Source of the DNA: Pseudarthrobacter sp. IC2-21
GTDB taxonomy: Bacteria; Actinomycetota; Actinomycetes; Actinomycetales; Micrococcaceae
Direction: 5' to 3'
Assembly: GCF_034048115.1 (NCBI RefSeq)
Contig: NZ_CP139145.1
Span: 3,100,001 to 3,164,000, forward strand
Length of the DNA stretch: 64,000 bases
The notes below the pieces were generated by a model that saw only the letters and a program-made list of their open reading frames with translations, was not told where the DNA came from and did no database searches. This document shows, in pieces, positions 8,635-18,753 of the stretch (within the stretch, counting starts at the first letter, position 1; each line of letters begins with the position of its first letter). The translations under genes were made by a program, and so were the position numbers.

Positions 8635-8663
8635 TGTATAGGGGGTGGTGTGATGGGTCTCAA
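8635..8663 (-). promoter_or_regulatory. Candidate secY promoter
   Basis: TTGAGA (8658-8663) and TATACA (8635-8640) are 17 bp apart, a good housekeeping promoter. The predicted start point near 8628 would fall inside the AGGAGG ribosome binding site, leaving a leader of only about 8 bases. The true start may lie a few bases earlier, or the match may be partly fortuitous. Confidence 0.5.
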
Positions 8664-8763
8664 TAATCCCAACAACCGAGTCTAACGGGTGGATGGGTCC
8701 TGCGAATAATCCTTAGGGGCGCCCGGGCGACGGGCGGCGGGAAATATTCGCCGGGCGGATGTG

Positions 8764-8811
8764 AAAAAACTCCCGGCGTGCAGGGCCCTGAGGTCCTGCA
8801 CGCCGGGAGTT
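8764..8811 (-). terminator. Intrinsic terminator after rplO
   Basis: A perfect 17-bp stem (8768-8784 with 8795-8811) is followed on the minus strand by six T residues (8764-8769). It lies about 25 bases after the rplO stop and separates the spc ribosomal genes from secY. Confidence 0.9.
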
Positions 8812-8835
8812 CACAACGGGCGTCAGCCCACCGCT

Positions 8836-9330
8836 CTAGAGAGCGGTGGTGCTTCCGCCTGCGGCAGCAATCTTGTCCGCGGCGCTGGCCGAGAATGCGT
8901 GGGCGGTGACGTCAACCTTGACGGTGATGTCGCCGGTGCCCAGCACCTTGACGGGCTGGTTCTTGCGAACGGCACCCTTTTCGACCAGGTTCTCCACGGT
9001 GACAGTGCCACCTTCGGGGAACAGCTCGTTGAGCTTGTCCAGGTTTACAACCTGGAACTCAACGCGGAACGGGTTCTTGAAACCGCGCAGCTTCGGCAGG
9101 CGCATGTGCAGCGGCAGCTGGCCGCCGGCAAAGCCAGCCTTGATCTGGTAGCGGGCCTTCGTACCCTTGGTACCGCGACCGGCGGTCTTACCCTTGGAAC
9201 CTTCACCACGACCAACGCGGGTCTTGGCGGTCTTGGCACCCGGAGCGGGACGCAGGTGGTGGACCTTCAGAGCGTTCTGCTTCTCAGCAGCGGCGCCCTG
9301 TGCCTTCTCAGCAGTGTTCTTCTCTGCCAT
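8836..9330 (-). CDS. rplO: 50S ribosomal protein L15
   Basis: L15 is a late-assembling 50S protein. The 164-residue product shows the family's Gly/Arg/Lys-rich N-terminal stretch ([19 protein letters not shown]) and the [16 protein letters not shown] core. About 20 alanine- and lysine-rich residues precede the usual start of the fold. It abuts rpmD and is the last gene before the terminator. Confidence 0.96.
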   Translation of the reverse strand: MAEKNTAEKAQGAAAEKQNALKVHHLRPAPGAKTAKTRVGRGEGSKGKTAGRGTKGTKARYQIKAGFAGGQLPLHMRLPKLRGFKNPFRVEFQVVNLDKLNELFPEGGTVTVENLVEKGAVRKNQPVKVLGTGDITVKVDVTAHAFSASAADKIAAAGGSTTAL

Positions 9331-9537
9331 TTACTTCGCCTCCTCTACCTTTACCAGGTGCGGAACCGTGTTGAGCATTCCAACGGTCACGGCGTCGGCG
9401 GTGCGGACAACAGTGTGTCCGATCCGCTTCAGGCCGAGGGACCGAAGGGTGTCGCGCTGGTTCTGCTTGCCGCCAATGACGGACTTGATCTGAGTGATCT
9501 CCAACTGGGAGTCGGAGGGAATCAGGTTCTTAGCCAT
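9331..9537 (-). CDS. rpmD: 50S ribosomal protein L30
   Basis: This 68-residue protein has the L30 core [20 protein letters not shown] followed by [10 protein letters not shown]. It lies directly between rpsE (3-base gap) and rplO (no gap), as in most spc operons. Confidence 0.96.
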   Translation of the reverse strand: MAKNLIPSDSQLEITQIKSVIGGKQNQRDTLRSLGLKRIGHTVVRTADAVTVGMLNTVPHLVKVEEAK

Positions 9538-9540
9538 GAC

Positions 9541-10272
9541 TTAGACACCCGCCTTCTGGTTCAGGATTGCCTTCACCATTGCCGGCGGAGCAACCTCGTC
9601 GAGGGGCAGGCCGCGGCGTGCTGCCACTGCTGCCGGCTCTTCGAGGCGCTTCAGGGCATCAACGGTCGCGTGAACGATGTTGATGGCGTTTGCGGAACCG
9701 AGCGACTTGGAGAGGATGTCGTGGATGCCCACGCACTCCAGTACTGCACGGACCGGGCCGCCGGCGATAACACCGGTACCGGCGGAAGCCGGACGCAGCA
9801 TTACGACGCCTGCGGCAGCCTCACCCTGAACGCGGTGCGGGATGGTGTTGCCGATGCGGGGAACGCGGAAGAAGGACTTCTTGGCCTCTTCAACGCCCTT
9901 CGCGATTGCGGCAGGAACTTCTTTAGCCTTGCCGTAGCCAACGCCGACCATGCCGTTACCGTCACCAACGACGACCAGGGCGGTGAAGCTGAAGCGACGA
10001 CCACCCTTGACCACCTTGGAAACGCGGTTGATGGTGACAACGCGTTCGATGAACTGGCTCTTCTCAGCTTCACGGCCGCCGTCGCGGCCGCCACGGCCAC
10101 CACGGTCGCCGCGGCCCTGGCCACGGTCTCCACGCTCGCCACGACGAGCGCCACCACGGCGGTCGTCGGCAGCGGCTGCGGGAGCAGTGGTCTCAGTGGC
10201 CGGAGCAGCTACGGCTTCAGTCGCCTTCTGATCTGCAGACACAGTGTCCTTTTCCTTGTTTGCTTCCGTCAC
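9541..10272 (-). CDS. rpsE: 30S ribosomal protein S5 with long N-terminal extension
   Basis: S5 helps maintain decoding accuracy at the 30S mRNA entry. The conserved fold starts near [12 protein letters not shown] (about residue 76) and includes [18 protein letters not shown]. The roughly 75 residues before it are extra compared with E. coli S5 (167 residues in total). They are Ala/Thr-rich, then Arg-Gly-Asp-rich with repeats such as [19 protein letters not shown]. The GTG start overlaps the rplR stop (GTGA). Confidence 0.96.
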   Translation of the reverse strand: MTEANKEKDTVSADQKATEAVAAPATETTAPAAAADDRRGGARRGERGDRGQGRGDRGGRGGRDGGREAEKSQFIERVVTINRVSKVVKGGRRFSFTALVVVGDGNGMVGVGYGKAKEVPAAIAKGVEEAKKSFFRVPRIGNTIPHRVQGEAAAGVVMLRPASAGTGVIAGGPVRAVLECVGIHDILSKSLGSANAINIVHATVDALKRLEEPAAVAARRGLPLDEVAPPAMVKAILNQKAGV

Positions 10273-10652
10273 AGTGACAGCCCACCTTCACGTGCGCCGT
10301 CAGCGACAGCAGCAATCCGGCCGTGGTACTTGTTACCACCGCGGTCGAAGACAACTGCTTCGATACCGGCAGCCTTCGCACGCTCGGCGACGAGCTCGCC
10401 AACGCGCTTGGCCTTGGCGGTCTTGTCGCCTTCGAATGCACGAAGGTCGGCTTCCAGAGTGGACGCGCTCGCTACGGTCAGGCCCTTGGTGTCATCGACA
10501 ACCTGGACGAATACGTGGCGTGCGGAACGGTTGACGACCAGACGAGGACGAACAGCCGTACCGGAGATGCGCTTGCGGATACGAAGCTGGCGGCGGCTGC
10601 GCGAAGCAGACTTGCTCTTGTTCGTACGCTTCTTATTAATTGAGATGGCCAT
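10269..10652 (-). CDS. rplR: 50S ribosomal protein L18
   Basis: L18 binds 5S rRNA in the central protuberance. The 127-residue product has the [20 protein letters not shown] core and ends [20 protein letters not shown]. The N terminus is basic ([20 protein letters not shown]). It overlaps rpsE by 4 bases and follows rplF by 2. Confidence 0.97.
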   Translation of the reverse strand: MAISINKKRTNKSKSASRSRRQLRIRKRISGTAVRPRLVVNRSARHVFVQVVDDTKGLTVASASTLEADLRAFEGDKTAKAKRVGELVAERAKAAGIEAVVFDRGGNKYHGRIAAVADGAREGGLSL

Positions 10653-10654
10653 GG

Positions 10655-11191
10655 TTACTTACCAGCCTTTCCGACCTTGCGGCGGATGACTTCGCCTGCG
10701 TAGCGAATGCCCTTGCCCTTATAGGGGTCCGGCTTCCGCAGCTTGCGAATGTTGGCAGCAACCTCGCCGACCTGCTGCTTGTTGATACCTGAAACAGAGA
10801 GCTTGGTCGGGGTCTCAACTGCAAAGGTGATGCCGTCCGGTGCGATGACATTGACCGGGTGGCTGTAGCCGAGAGCGAACTCAAGGTCAGATCCCTTGGC
10901 CTGAACGCGGTAACCAGTACCAACGATTTCAAGCTTCTTCTCGTAGCCCTTGGTTACGCCCTCGATCATGTTCGAGATCAGGGTGCGGGTCAGGCCGTGG
11001 AGTGAACGGGAGGCGCGCTCGTCGTTCGGGCGGGCGACGGTCAGGGTCTCTGCTTCCAGGGAAACCTCGATCGGGCTGGCCACAGTGTGGTTCAGCTCGC
11101 CTTTGGCACCCTTGACGCTGACGACAGAGCCGTCAACCTTGACCTCAACGCCGGCGGGAACGGTGATGGGGAGACGTCCAATACGTGACAT
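10655..11191 (-). CDS. rplF: 50S ribosomal protein L6
   Basis: This 178-residue protein starts [17 protein letters not shown] and carries the L6 signature near its C terminus ([17 protein letters not shown]). L6 lies near the factor-binding site of the 50S subunit. Normal length and position between rpsH and rplR. Confidence 0.97.
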   Translation of the reverse strand: MSRIGRLPITVPAGVEVKVDGSVVSVKGAKGELNHTVASPIEVSLEAETLTVARPNDERASRSLHGLTRTLISNMIEGVTKGYEKKLEIVGTGYRVQAKGSDLEFALGYSHPVNVIAPDGITFAVETPTKLSVSGINKQQVGEVAANIRKLRKPDPYKGKGIRYAGEVIRRKVGKAGK

Positions 11192-11209
11192 TATTCTCTT
11201 CCTTTCCCG

Positions 11210-11608
11210 TTACCAGACGTAGGCGAGGACTTCGCCGCCCACGCCCTTCTTGCCGGCTTGCTTATCAGTCAAGAGGCCGGAAGAGGTGGACAGGATTGCG
11301 ACACCCAGGCCACCGAGCACGTGCGGGAGGTTGGTGGACTTTGCGTAAACACGCAGGCCCGGCTTGGAAATACGGCGAACACCAGCGATTGAACGCTCGC
11401 GGTTCGGACCGAACTTGAGCTCGAGGGTCAGCTTCTTGCCGACTTCAGCGTCTTCTTCTTTCCAGGAGGCGATGTAACCTTCGGCCTTCAGGATGTCGGC
11501 AACGCGTGCCTTGAGCTTGCTGTACGGCATGGTCACGGAATCGTGGTATGCCGAGTTTGCATTGCGCAGACGCGTAAGCATGTCTGCGACAGGATCTGTC
11601 ATTGTCAT
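11210..11608 (-). CDS. rpsH: 30S ribosomal protein S8
   Basis: The 132-residue protein begins [20 protein letters not shown] and contains the C-terminal [17 protein letters not shown] motif of S8, which binds the central domain of 16S rRNA. It is preceded by a 92-base gap after rplE where many bacteria carry rpsN; no S14 gene is present there. Confidence 0.97.
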   Translation of the reverse strand: MTMTDPVADMLTRLRNANSAYHDSVTMPYSKLKARVADILKAEGYIASWKEEDAEVGKKLTLELKFGPNRERSIAGVRRISKPGLRVYAKSTNLPHVLGGLGVAILSTSSGLLTDKQAGKKGVGGEVLAYVW

Positions 11609-11700
11609 GGTGGGCTCGTGCCCTTCCTCATAACGGTTTCCTCGGTCCGGCCTCTGCAGGAACTGCAGGGCTGCACCGAAGGACCTGTTACGTAGTTAGA

Positions 11701-12282
11701 TTAGTCTTCGGCCTTGAACGGGAAACCAAGCGCCTTCAGCAGCGCGCGGCCTTCGTCATCGGTCTTGGCAGTGGTGACAACCGTGATGTCCATGCCGCGG
11801 GTGCGGTCGATGGAATCCTGGTCGATTTCGTGGAACATAACCTGCTCGGTCAGACCGAAGGTGTAGTTGCCGTTGCCGTCGAACTGCTTGCCACTGAGGC
11901 CGCGGAAGTCGCGGATACGGGGCAGAGCCAGCGTGACCAGACGATCCAGGAATTCCCACATGCGGTCTCCACGCAGAGTTGCGTGCGCGCCGATGGGCAT
12001 GCCTTCGCGCAGCTTGAACTGTGCGATCGACTTGCGGGCCTTGGTTACCTGCGGCTTCTGGCCGGTGATCGCGGTGAGATCGCGGACAGCGCCGTCGATC
12101 AGCTTGGAGTCCTTGGCGGCATCTCCAACACCCATGTTCACAACGACCTTCACCAGGCGGGGAACCTGGTTGACGTTGGTGTACTTGAATTCCTCAACGA
12201 GCGTGCTCTTGATGGATTCGGCGTACTTGGTCTTCAGACGAGGAACGATCTTCGCTGCCGGAGTCTCGAGAGTCTCAGTCAT
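11701..12282 (-). CDS. rplE: 50S ribosomal protein L5
   Basis: L5 binds 5S rRNA and the P-site tRNA region. The 193-residue product contains [19 protein letters not shown] and the signature [18 protein letters not shown]. Its first ATG overlaps the rplX stop (TAATG), indicating coupled translation. Confidence 0.97.
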   Translation of the reverse strand: MTETLETPAAKIVPRLKTKYAESIKSTLVEEFKYTNVNQVPRLVKVVVNMGVGDAAKDSKLIDGAVRDLTAITGQKPQVTKARKSIAQFKLREGMPIGAHATLRGDRMWEFLDRLVTLALPRIRDFRGLSGKQFDGNGNYTFGLTEQVMFHEIDQDSIDRTRGMDITVVTTAKTDDEGRALLKALGFPFKAED

Positions 12283-12641
12283 TAGATGTCCTTCCCGGAG
12301 CTCTTGGCCACGCGTACACGCACTTCGCGCTTCACGCCATCGCGCTCAACGGTCTCGGTGCGGAAACCGACGCGGGTGGGCTTCTTGGTGGACGGGTCAA
12401 CCAGAGCCACGTTGGAGATGTGGATCGAGGCTTCAACAACCTCGATGCCACCGGTCTTGGTGCCGCGCTGCGACTGACCGACCTTGGTGTGCTTGGTTAC
12501 GCGGTTAATGCCTTCAACCAACACGCGGTTGGTCTCGGGGAATACGCGCAGAACCTTGCCCTGCTTACCCTTGTCGCCGCCGCGCTCAGCCTTGGCGCCA
12601 GTGATGACCTGAACGAGGTCACCCTTTTTGATCTTAGCCAT
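12282..12641 (-). CDS. rplX: 50S ribosomal protein L24
   Basis: L24 initiates 50S assembly. The 119-residue protein has the KOW motif near its N terminus ([20 protein letters not shown]) and a [15 protein letters not shown] segment. It lies 3 bases after rplN. Confidence 0.97.
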   Translation of the reverse strand: MAKIKKGDLVQVITGAKAERGGDKGKQGKVLRVFPETNRVLVEGINRVTKHTKVGQSQRGTKTGGIEVVEASIHISNVALVDPSTKKPTRVGFRTETVERDGVKREVRVRVAKSSGKDI

Positions 12642-12644
12642 GGA

Positions 12645-13013
12645 CTAGAGCACCTCCGGAGCCAGAGAAACGATCTTCATGAACTTCTTGTCACGGAGTT
12701 CACGACCAACCGGTCCGAAGATGCGGGTACCGCGGGGGTCACCGTCAGCCTTCAGGATCACAGCTGCGTTCTCGTCAAACTTGATGTAGGAACCATCCGC
12801 ACGGCGGCGTTCCTTCTTGGTACGGACGATGACTGCCTTAACAACATCGCCCTTCTTTACGTTGCCGCCCGGAATTGCGTCCTTGACGGTAGCGACGATG
12901 ACGTCGCCAATGCCTGCGTAGCGACGGCCAGATCCACCGAGAACGCGAATGGTAAGGATTTCCTTAGCACCCGTGTTGTCGGCGACCTTGAGTCGCGACT
13001 CCTGCTGAATCAC
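12645..13013 (-). CDS. rplN: 50S ribosomal protein L14
   Basis: The 122-residue product starts [20 protein letters not shown] and ends [12 protein letters not shown], as is standard for L14. The start codon is GTG with an AAGGAG site 6 bases upstream. It is the first gene of the spc group here, separated from rpsQ by a 687-base gap, so it probably has its own promoter. Confidence 0.97.
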   Translation of the reverse strand: MIQQESRLKVADNTGAKEILTIRVLGGSGRRYAGIGDVIVATVKDAIPGGNVKKGDVVKAVIVRTKKERRRADGSYIKFDENAAVILKADGDPRGTRIFGPVGRELRDKKFMKIVSLAPEVL

Positions 13014-13261
13014 TATTTACTCCTTGCGTCGCGCCGGTTCTCAGGCCGAGGTCTTGCTACGGAATGAGCCTTGCGGAACGGTTGATCGGGGTGTCTCTTG
13101 ACCTGCCTGGATTTTGCCAGACCAGGCCTAAACTCCCGTGCCAAAAACATTTGCTTCCCAGGCGGTTTCGGACAGGTCCGAAGCGCTAGGGGGCACTATG
13201 CCGTGGCACGATTGTTTACGAGGTTGATGTCGGCGCACGAACGGCGCCATACAAACTCAAA

Positions 13262-13270
13262 ATCTTAGCA
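13262..13270 (-). promoter_or_regulatory. Candidate rplN promoter (extended -10)
   Basis: The minus strand reads TGC-TAAGAT, an extended -10 element, about 250 bases upstream of rplN. The surrounding GTGCTAAGATTTTG resembles GTGCTAGAATTTTG upstream of rpsL. No clear -35 is seen, as is common with extended -10 promoters. Confidence 0.5.
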
Positions 13271-13405
13271 CAGATCGGGCCAGCTCCCATATCACACCCC
13301 AGGCAGTCCCTGCCAGCCATGCGGGTGGACGTTCGACGGCGGTGCCCGCTGCGCAGCCCCGCCCCCCGCAGGTGCCGTTCCCGGCCAACGCGGCCCGCCG
13401 CCGTC

Positions 13406-13507
13406 GGACGCTCTCTCACTTAATGTGCCTTTTCGGGCAACGCTCGCTCACTCTCTTCAGGAAAGTGAGCGTCCCGCCAAAAACCCGCATCAAGTGAGAG
13501 AGGGTCC
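13406..13507. repeat. Composite palindromic element, family B copy 1
   Basis: Outer arms GGACGCTCTCTCACTT (13406-13421) and its near complement (13492-13507, one mismatch) enclose an inner stem CGCTCACT / AGTGAGCG (13445-13452 with 13464-13471). The CTCTCTCACTT core recurs at 48996-49131 in the same nested design. It resembles REP/REPIN-type extragenic elements. Confidence 0.75.
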
Positions 13508-13634
13508 CGAATCTGGGAGGCGGGCGGCGGGGAGGCGGGCGGCGGGGAGGCGCGGGAACCGGGGCGGGGCGGGCGACGGCGTCCCGCATGGCACGCTTTT
13601 GGCGCACCTTGGGTGCCCCTCCCCCGGAATACGA

Positions 13635-13670
13635 GGAAACCCCCGCTCCCAAAAGGGAACGGGGGTTTCC
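13635..13670 (-). terminator. Terminator after rpsQ
   Basis: Sixteen-base arms (13635-13650 with 13655-13670) pair with one G-T exception around a 4-base loop, starting about 30 bases after the rpsQ stop. It closes the S10 operon. Confidence 0.8.
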
Positions 13671-13700
13671 GGTGCAGGACCTGCAAGCAGGCTGCGGGTG

Positions 13701-14009
13701 TTACTTGGCCTTTTCGAGGATCTCGACCAGGCGCCACCGCTTAGTAGCGGACAGCGGGCGGGTCTCGGCGAGGAGAACGAGGTCGCCGATGCCGGCGCTG
13801 TTCTCTTCGTCGTGAGCCTTGATCTTGGTGTTGCGGCGGATGACCTTGCCGTAAAGGGCGTGCTTTACGCGGTCCTCAACCTGGACAACGATGGTCTTTT
13901 CCATCTTGTCCGAGACCACGTAGCCGCGCTTCGTCTTACGGTCACCGCGCTCGGCAGCGGTAGCTGCCGCGGAAACAGTTTCCGTCACGTTCTCGTCCTT
14001 TTCACTCAC
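13701..14009 (-). CDS. rpsQ: 30S ribosomal protein S17
   Basis: S17 binds 16S rRNA early in assembly. The 102-residue product has the core [20 protein letters not shown] and [19 protein letters not shown]. About 20 extra residues precede the fold. The GTG start overlaps the rpmC stop by 4 bases. It is the last gene of the S10 group here. Confidence 0.96.
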   Translation of the reverse strand: MSEKDENVTETVSAAATAAERGDRKTKRGYVVSDKMEKTIVVQVEDRVKHALYGKVIRRNTKIKAHDEENSAGIGDLVLLAETRPLSATKRWRLVEILEKAK

Positions 14010-14335
14010 TTGGCATCCTCCTCGGTGTCAACCGTTTCAGCCTTGTCGGCCTTCTTGGTTGCAGCCTTCTTGGACTTCTTCTCTTCCTTGGCTTCCACAA
14101 CGGGTGCGGCAACCTCGGCACGAATGCCCAGCTCGCGCTCACGGAGAACGGTGTAGATGCGTGCGATGTCCTTCTTTACCGCGCGCAGACGACCGTGGTT
14201 CTCCAGCTGACCGGTGGCGGACTGGAAACGCAGGTTGAACAGCTCTTCCTTAGCCTTACGGAGCTCTTCAACGAGGCGCTCGTTGTCGAACGTGTCCAGC
14301 TGTGCGGATGCAAGTTCCTTGGATCCTACTGCCAT
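14006..14335 (-). CDS. rpmC: 50S ribosomal protein L29 with charged C-terminal tail
   Basis: L29 lies near the nascent-chain exit of the 50S. The family core ([36 protein letters not shown]) ends near residue 70. The rest, roughly 40 residues, is a low-complexity Lys/Glu/Ala tail not found in E. coli L29 (63 residues). It abuts rplP and overlaps rpsQ by 4 bases. Confidence 0.95.
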   Translation of the reverse strand: MAVGSKELASAQLDTFDNERLVEELRKAKEELFNLRFQSATGQLENHGRLRAVKKDIARIYTVLRERELGIRAEVAAPVVEAKEEKKSKKAATKKADKAETVDTEEDAK

Positions 14336-14337
14336 TT

Positions 14338-14754
14338 CTATTCACCACCTTCGCGACGCAAAATGCGTGCCTTCAACGGGAGCTTGTGGATTGCCAGGCG
14401 CAGGGCCTCGCGAGCTACCGATTCTTCGACGCCGGAGATCTCAAAGAGAACCCGTCCCGGCTTGACGTTAGCGACCCACCACTCCGGTGAACCCTTACCG
14501 GAACCCATGCGGGTTTCGGCCGGCTTCTTCGTGATCGGACGGTCCGGGTAAATGTTGATCCAGACCTTGCCGCCACGCTTGATGTGGCGGGTCATCGCGA
14601 TACGGGCAGACTCGATCTGACGGTTCGTGACGTATGCCGGGCTCAGGGCCTGGATGCCGTACTCACCGAAGGAGACCTTGGTGCCGCCCGTAGCAGCGCC
14701 GGAACGACCCGGGTGGTGCTGCTTACGGTGCTTGACTCGACGTGGGATAAGCAT
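14338..14754 (-). CDS. rplP: 50S ribosomal protein L16
   Basis: The 138-residue protein begins [19 protein letters not shown] and contains [20 protein letters not shown], the L16 signature. L16 organises the A-site architecture of the peptidyl transferase centre. The rpsC stop is directly adjacent (TAAATG). Confidence 0.97.
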   Translation of the reverse strand: MLIPRRVKHRKQHHPGRSGAATGGTKVSFGEYGIQALSPAYVTNRQIESARIAMTRHIKRGGKVWINIYPDRPITKKPAETRMGSGKGSPEWWVANVKPGRVLFEISGVEESVAREALRLAIHKLPLKARILRREGGE

Positions 14755-15588
14755 TTAAGCCTGTCCTCCTTCTACTGCAGCGGGTGCAGCCTCAACTGCC
14801 GGAGCCTCGGCAGCCGGAGCTGCCTCTGCTGCCGGACGGTCGGTACGACGACGGCGGTCACCACGGTCAGCGCCACCCGGGCGGCCCGGACGATCGCTGG
14901 GGCCGCGGCCGCGGGACGGAGCAGCAGCTGCCTGCTGAGCCAGTTCCTTGGCGGTGACGTCGCCCTTGTAGATCCAGACCTTCACGCCGATGCGGCCGAA
15001 AGTGGTCTTGGCCTCGTAGAAGCCGTAGTCGATGTTCGCACGGAGGGTGTGCAGGGGCACACGGCCTTCGCGGTAGAACTCCGAGCGGGACATTTCAGCG
15101 CCGCCCAGTCGACCGGAGCAAGCGATACGGATGCCCTTGGCACCTGCACGCTGTGCGGACTGCATGGCCTTCTTCATCGCACGGCGGAAAGCCACGCGGG
15201 AAGTCAGCTGCTCAGCAACGCCCTGGGCAACAAGCTGAGCTTCCATCTCGGGGTTCTTGACCTCGAGGATGTTCAGCTGAACCTGCTTGCCCGTGAGCTT
15301 CTCAAGCTCGCCGCGGATGCGGTCTGCTTCAGCGCCGCGGCGGCCGATAACGATGCCGGGACGTGCCGTGTGGATATCCACGCGGACACGGTCACGGGTG
15401 CGCTCGATTTCGACCTTGGCGATACCGGCGCGCTCCATGCCCGTGGACATGAGCTGGCGGATACGGATGTCTTCGCGAACGAAGTCCTTGTACCGCTGTC
15501 CGGCCTTGGTGCTGTCAGCAAACCAGTGCGATACGTGATCGGTGGTGATGCCGAGTCGGAACCCGTGCGGGTTAACTTTCTGTCCCAC
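14755..15588 (-). CDS. rpsC: 30S ribosomal protein S3
   Basis: S3 lines the mRNA entry channel. The 277-residue product begins [20 protein letters not shown], has the KH-domain motif [12 protein letters not shown] and the C-terminal [10 protein letters not shown] strand. After about residue 215 a roughly 60-residue tail follows, first Arg/Gly/Asp-rich, then Ala/Glu-rich; it is longer than in E. coli S3 (233 residues). Confidence 0.97.
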   Translation of the reverse strand: MGQKVNPHGFRLGITTDHVSHWFADSTKAGQRYKDFVREDIRIRQLMSTGMERAGIAKVEIERTRDRVRVDIHTARPGIVIGRRGAEADRIRGELEKLTGKQVQLNILEVKNPEMEAQLVAQGVAEQLTSRVAFRRAMKKAMQSAQRAGAKGIRIACSGRLGGAEMSRSEFYREGRVPLHTLRANIDYGFYEAKTTFGRIGVKVWIYKGDVTAKELAQQAAAAPSRGRGPSDRPGRPGGADRGDRRRRTDRPAAEAAPAAEAPAVEAAPAAVEGGQA

Positions 15589-15954
15589 TTAGCGAGCCTC
15601 CTCTTTCTCCGGGGTAGCGACTACCACGGTGATGTGGCTCGTGCGCTTCTTGATCTGAAATGCACGACCCTGGGCTCGCGGCTGGAACCGCTTCATGGTC
15701 GGGCCTTCATCAACAAACGCTTCGCTGATGATGAGGTCACCTTCGTCAAACGCCACGCCGTCGCGGTCCGCGAGGACCCGGGCGTTGGAGATTGCCGACT
15801 GAACTACCTTGAATACCGGCTCTGAAGCTGCCTGGGGGGCAAACTTCAGAATTGCCAGAGCCTCATTCGCTTGCTTACCACGAACAAGGTTGACGACGCG
15901 CCGGGCCTTCATAGGCGTTACGCGGATGTGACGCGCAATTGCCTTGGCTTCCAT
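15589..15954 (-). CDS. rplV: 50S ribosomal protein L22
   Basis: This 121-residue protein has the L22 core [20 protein letters not shown] and the C-terminal beta-hairpin region [20 protein letters not shown] that lines the exit tunnel. It directly abuts rpsC. Confidence 0.97.
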   Translation of the reverse strand: MEAKAIARHIRVTPMKARRVVNLVRGKQANEALAILKFAPQAASEPVFKVVQSAISNARVLADRDGVAFDEGDLIISEAFVDEGPTMKRFQPRAQGRAFQIKKRTSHITVVVATPEKEEAR

Positions 15955-15992
15955 TGCTTTCCTTCTCTCGTCTTTGACGTAAGTGCAGGCGC

Positions 15993-16274
15993 CTAGCGGC
16001 GCTTGCCCTTACGGTCGTCCTTGACATGGCCGCGGAATGTCCGCGTGGGAGCGAATTCGCCGAGCTTGTGCCCGACCATCGACTCAGTGACAAACACCGG
16101 AATGTGCTTGCGTCCGTCGTGTACGGCGATCGTGTGCCCGAGCATGTCGGGGATGATCATCGAACGGCGGGACCAGGTCTTAATGACGTTCTTGGTGCCC
16201 TTTTCGTTTTCCCTGTCCACCTTCACAAAGAGGTGCTGGTCAACGAAAGGACCTTTTTTCAGGCTGCGTGGCAT
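15993..16274 (-). CDS. rpsS: 30S ribosomal protein S19
   Basis: This 93-residue protein begins [19 protein letters not shown] and has the S19 signature HNG-type loop here as [20 protein letters not shown]. It pairs with S13 in the 30S head. Standard place between rplB and rplV. Confidence 0.97.
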   Translation of the reverse strand: MPRSLKKGPFVDQHLFVKVDRENEKGTKNVIKTWSRRSMIIPDMLGHTIAVHDGRKHIPVFVTESMVGHKLGEFAPTRTFRGHVKDDRKGKRR

Positions 16275-16286
16275 GTGTCCAGGCTC

Positions 16287-17126
16287 CTATCGCTTGTTCT
16301 TGCCAGTACGACGACGACGCACAATAAGCTTGTCGCTCTCTTTGTTCGGGCGGCGGGTGCGGCCCTCACGCTTACCGTTCGGGTTGACGGGGTGACGTCC
16401 ACCGGACGTCTTACCCTCGCCACCACCGTGCGGGTGATCAACCGGGTTCATGGCGACACCACGGACGGTCGGGCGAACGCCCTTCCACCGCATGCGGCCG
16501 GCCTTGCCCCAGTTGATGTTCGACTGCTCGGCGTTGCCGACCTCGCCGATGGTTGCGCGGCAGCGCACATCAACGTTGCGGATTTCGCCGGAAGGCAGAC
16601 GCAGCTGGGCGAAGCGGCCTTCCTTGGCAACAAGCTGGATCGATGCGCCGGCGGAGCGGCCCATCTTGGCGCCGCCACCCGGACGCAGTTCAACTGCGTG
16701 GATTACGGTACCCACCGGGATGTTGAGCAGGGGCAGGTTGTTACCGGGCTTGATGTCAGCACCGGAACCTGCCTCAACAACGTCACCCTGGGAGAGCTTG
16801 TTAGGGGCGATGATGTAACGCTTGGTGCCATCAACGTAGTGCAGGAGGGCGATACGAGCCGTGCGGTTCGGATCGTACTCGATTTCGGCAACGCGGGCGT
16901 TGACGCCGTCCTTGTCGTGGCGACGGAAGTCGATCAGACGGTACTGGCGCTTGTGTCCACCACCCTTGTGACGAGTGGTGATCTTACCGGTGTTGTTACG
17001 GCCGCCCTTTTTGGGCAGCGGACGTACCAACGACTTTTCCGGAGTCGACCGCGTGATTTCGGTGAAGTCCGCTACGCTCGAGCCACGACGGCCCGGTGTA
17101 GTCGGCTTGTACTTACGGATTCCCAT
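16287..17126 (-). CDS. rplB: 50S ribosomal protein L2
   Basis: L2 is required for peptidyl transferase activity and subunit joining. The 279-residue product starts [18 protein letters not shown] and has the conserved C-terminal segment [20 protein letters not shown], including the essential histidine (VDHPHGGG). Normal length. Confidence 0.98.
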   Translation of the reverse strand: MGIRKYKPTTPGRRGSSVADFTEITRSTPEKSLVRPLPKKGGRNNTGKITTRHKGGGHKRQYRLIDFRRHDKDGVNARVAEIEYDPNRTARIALLHYVDGTKRYIIAPNKLSQGDVVEAGSGADIKPGNNLPLLNIPVGTVIHAVELRPGGGAKMGRSAGASIQLVAKEGRFAQLRLPSGEIRNVDVRCRATIGEVGNAEQSNINWGKAGRMRWKGVRPTVRGVAMNPVDHPHGGGEGKTSGGRHPVNPNGKREGRTRRPNKESDKLIVRRRRTGKNKR

Positions 17127-17155
17127 AGTTTATTTCCTCGTTAAAGTGGTCTCCG

Positions 17156-17461
17156 CTACGAGAGCGGACCGCCGAAGATGTCGATGGTGCCTTCTTTGAG
17201 GCTCACAATTGCACGCTTGGTGCTCTTGCGGGTACCCCATCCGAATTTGGTGCGCTTGCGCTTACCGGCACGGTTGATGGTGTTGATCGATTCGACCTTG
17301 ACGGAGAAAATCTTCTCCACGGCCAGCTTGATCTCGGTCTTGTTCGAGCGGGGGTCCACCAGGAAGGTGTACTTGCCCTCATCGATCAGGCCGTAGCTTT
17401 TTTCCGATACGACGGGTGCAAGCACGACGTCGCGCGGGTCTTTGATGGTGGCTGCACTCAC
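17156..17461 (-). CDS. rplW: 50S ribosomal protein L23
   Basis: L23 sits at the tunnel exit and docks trigger factor and SRP. The 101-residue protein contains [20 protein letters not shown] and [18 protein letters not shown]. The start is a GTG overlapping the rplD stop (GTGA). Confidence 0.96.
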   Translation of the reverse strand: MSAATIKDPRDVVLAPVVSEKSYGLIDEGKYTFLVDPRSNKTEIKLAVEKIFSVKVESINTINRAGKRKRTKFGWGTRKSTKRAIVSLKEGTIDIFGGPLS

Positions 17462-18081
17462 TTGGCATCCTCCTCGTTCTTTGCTACTGCCTTGTCAGCA
17501 ACGAATGCTTCGTAGGCAGCCTTGGTGAAGACAACGTCGTCAGAGACGAGTACGTCGTAGGTGTTCAGCTGGTCTGCGTACAGAACGTGAACACCGGCGA
17601 GGTTGCGCACGGAAAGTGCTGCAACGTCGTTGGCGCGCTCGATGACAACCAGCAGGTTCTTGCGCTCGGAAACTCCGCGCAGCGTTGCCAGCGCGGTCTT
17701 GACGGACGGCTTGGTGCCCTCCACCAGTTCAGCGACAACGTGGATGCGACCGTTGCGTGCCCGGTCAGACAGTGCGCCGCGCAGTGCAGCAGCAATCATC
17801 TTCTTGGGGGTGCGCTGGCTGTAGTCCCGCGGTGTGGGACCGTGGACAACGCCACCACCGGTCATGTGAGGAGCACGGATTGAACCCTGACGGGCGCGGC
17901 CGGTGCCCTTCTGCTTGAACGGCTTGCGACCTGCACCGGAAACTTCGGCGCGGGTCTTGGTCTTGTGGGTACCCTGGCGAGCAGCAGCGAGCTGGGCAAC
18001 GACGACCTGGTGCAGCAGCGGCACGTTGGTCTGAACGTCGAAGATCTCTGCAGGCAGGTCAACCTTGACAGTGCTAGTCAT
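17458..18081 (-). CDS. rplD: 50S ribosomal protein L4
   Basis: The 207-residue product has the long L4 loop that reaches the tunnel constriction ([20 protein letters not shown], then [16 protein letters not shown]). In E. coli L4 also represses the S10 operon; whether that occurs here is not known. Confidence 0.97.
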   Translation of the reverse strand: MTSTVKVDLPAEIFDVQTNVPLLHQVVVAQLAAARQGTHKTKTRAEVSGAGRKPFKQKGTGRARQGSIRAPHMTGGGVVHGPTPRDYSQRTPKKMIAAALRGALSDRARNGRIHVVAELVEGTKPSVKTALATLRGVSERKNLLVVIERANDVAALSVRNLAGVHVLYADQLNTYDVLVSDDVVFTKAAYEAFVADKAVAKNEEDAK

Positions 18082-18085
18082 TGAA

Positions 18086-18736
18086 CTAGGCTCCCTTCAC
18101 GGCGGTGCGTACGAGTACGACCTGGCCGCGGGCGCCGGGGACGGCACCCTTGATCAGGAGCAGCGACTTCTCGACGTCAACTGCGTGAACCGTGAGGTTC
18201 AGCGTGGTGTGACGAACGGCGCCCATGCGGCCGGCCATTTTCATGCCCTTGAAGACGCGGCTCGGGGTGGATGCGCCACCGATGGAACCGGGCTTACGGT
18301 GGTTCTTGTGGGCACCGTGGGAAGCTCCAACGCCGTGGAAGCCGTGACGCTTCATAACACCGGCGAAGCCCTTACCCTTGGTGGTGCCAATAACGTCGAT
18401 CTTCTGGCCGGCTTCGAAGAGCTCAACAGACAGCTCCTGGCCCAGCTCGTAAGTGTCAGCATCTGCAGTGCGCAGTTCGACGACGTGGCGGCGAGGCGTG
18501 ACGCCTGCCTTTTCAAAGTGACCAGCCAGCGGCTTGGTAACCTTGCGGGGATCGATCTGGCCGTAGCCAATCTGTACAGCGACGTAGCCATCAGTGTCTG
18601 CGTTGCGCAGCTGGGTGATGACGTTCGAATCTGCCTGGACCACAGTGACGGGGATGAGCTTGTTGTTCTCGTCCCAGACCTGGGTCATGCCGAGCTTCGT
18701 GCCCAGCAGGCCCTTTACGTTACGGGTTGCGGTCAT
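18086..18736 (-). CDS. rplC: 50S ribosomal protein L3
   Basis: This 216-residue protein has [19 protein letters not shown] at the start and the W-loop region [19 protein letters not shown] that reaches the peptidyl transferase centre. It lies between rpsJ and rplD with very short gaps. Confidence 0.97.
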   Translation of the reverse strand: MTATRNVKGLLGTKLGMTQVWDENNKLIPVTVVQADSNVITQLRNADTDGYVAVQIGYGQIDPRKVTKPLAGHFEKAGVTPRRHVVELRTADADTYELGQELSVELFEAGQKIDVIGTTKGKGFAGVMKRHGFHGVGASHGAHKNHRKPGSIGGASTPSRVFKGMKMAGRMGAVRHTTLNLTVHAVDVEKSLLLIKGAVPGARGQVVLVRTAVKGA

Positions 18737-18753
18737 AGTCTCTCAGCACCTCC

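Larger units (their letters stand above)
13014..13700. other. 687-base rpsQ-rplN intergenic region
   Basis: In most bacteria rpsQ and rplN are nearly contiguous; here 687 bases separate them. The gap holds, in minus-strand order, the rpsQ terminator (13635-13670), a G-rich tract with a repeated GGGAGGCGGGCGGC-type unit (13515-13555), a composite palindromic element (13406-13507), a promoter candidate (13262-13270) and an rplN leader of about 240 bases. No convincing small gene was seen. Confidence 0.7.

Noticed and set aside
8761..10689. 642-codon plus-strand frame
   Set aside because: It runs antisense through rplO, rpmD, rpsE and rplR, which are certain. Long antisense frames are expected at this GC content.
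11609..11700. Hidden rpsN gene
   Set aside because: The gap is too short for S14 (about 61 codons or more) and has no CxxC motif in any frame.
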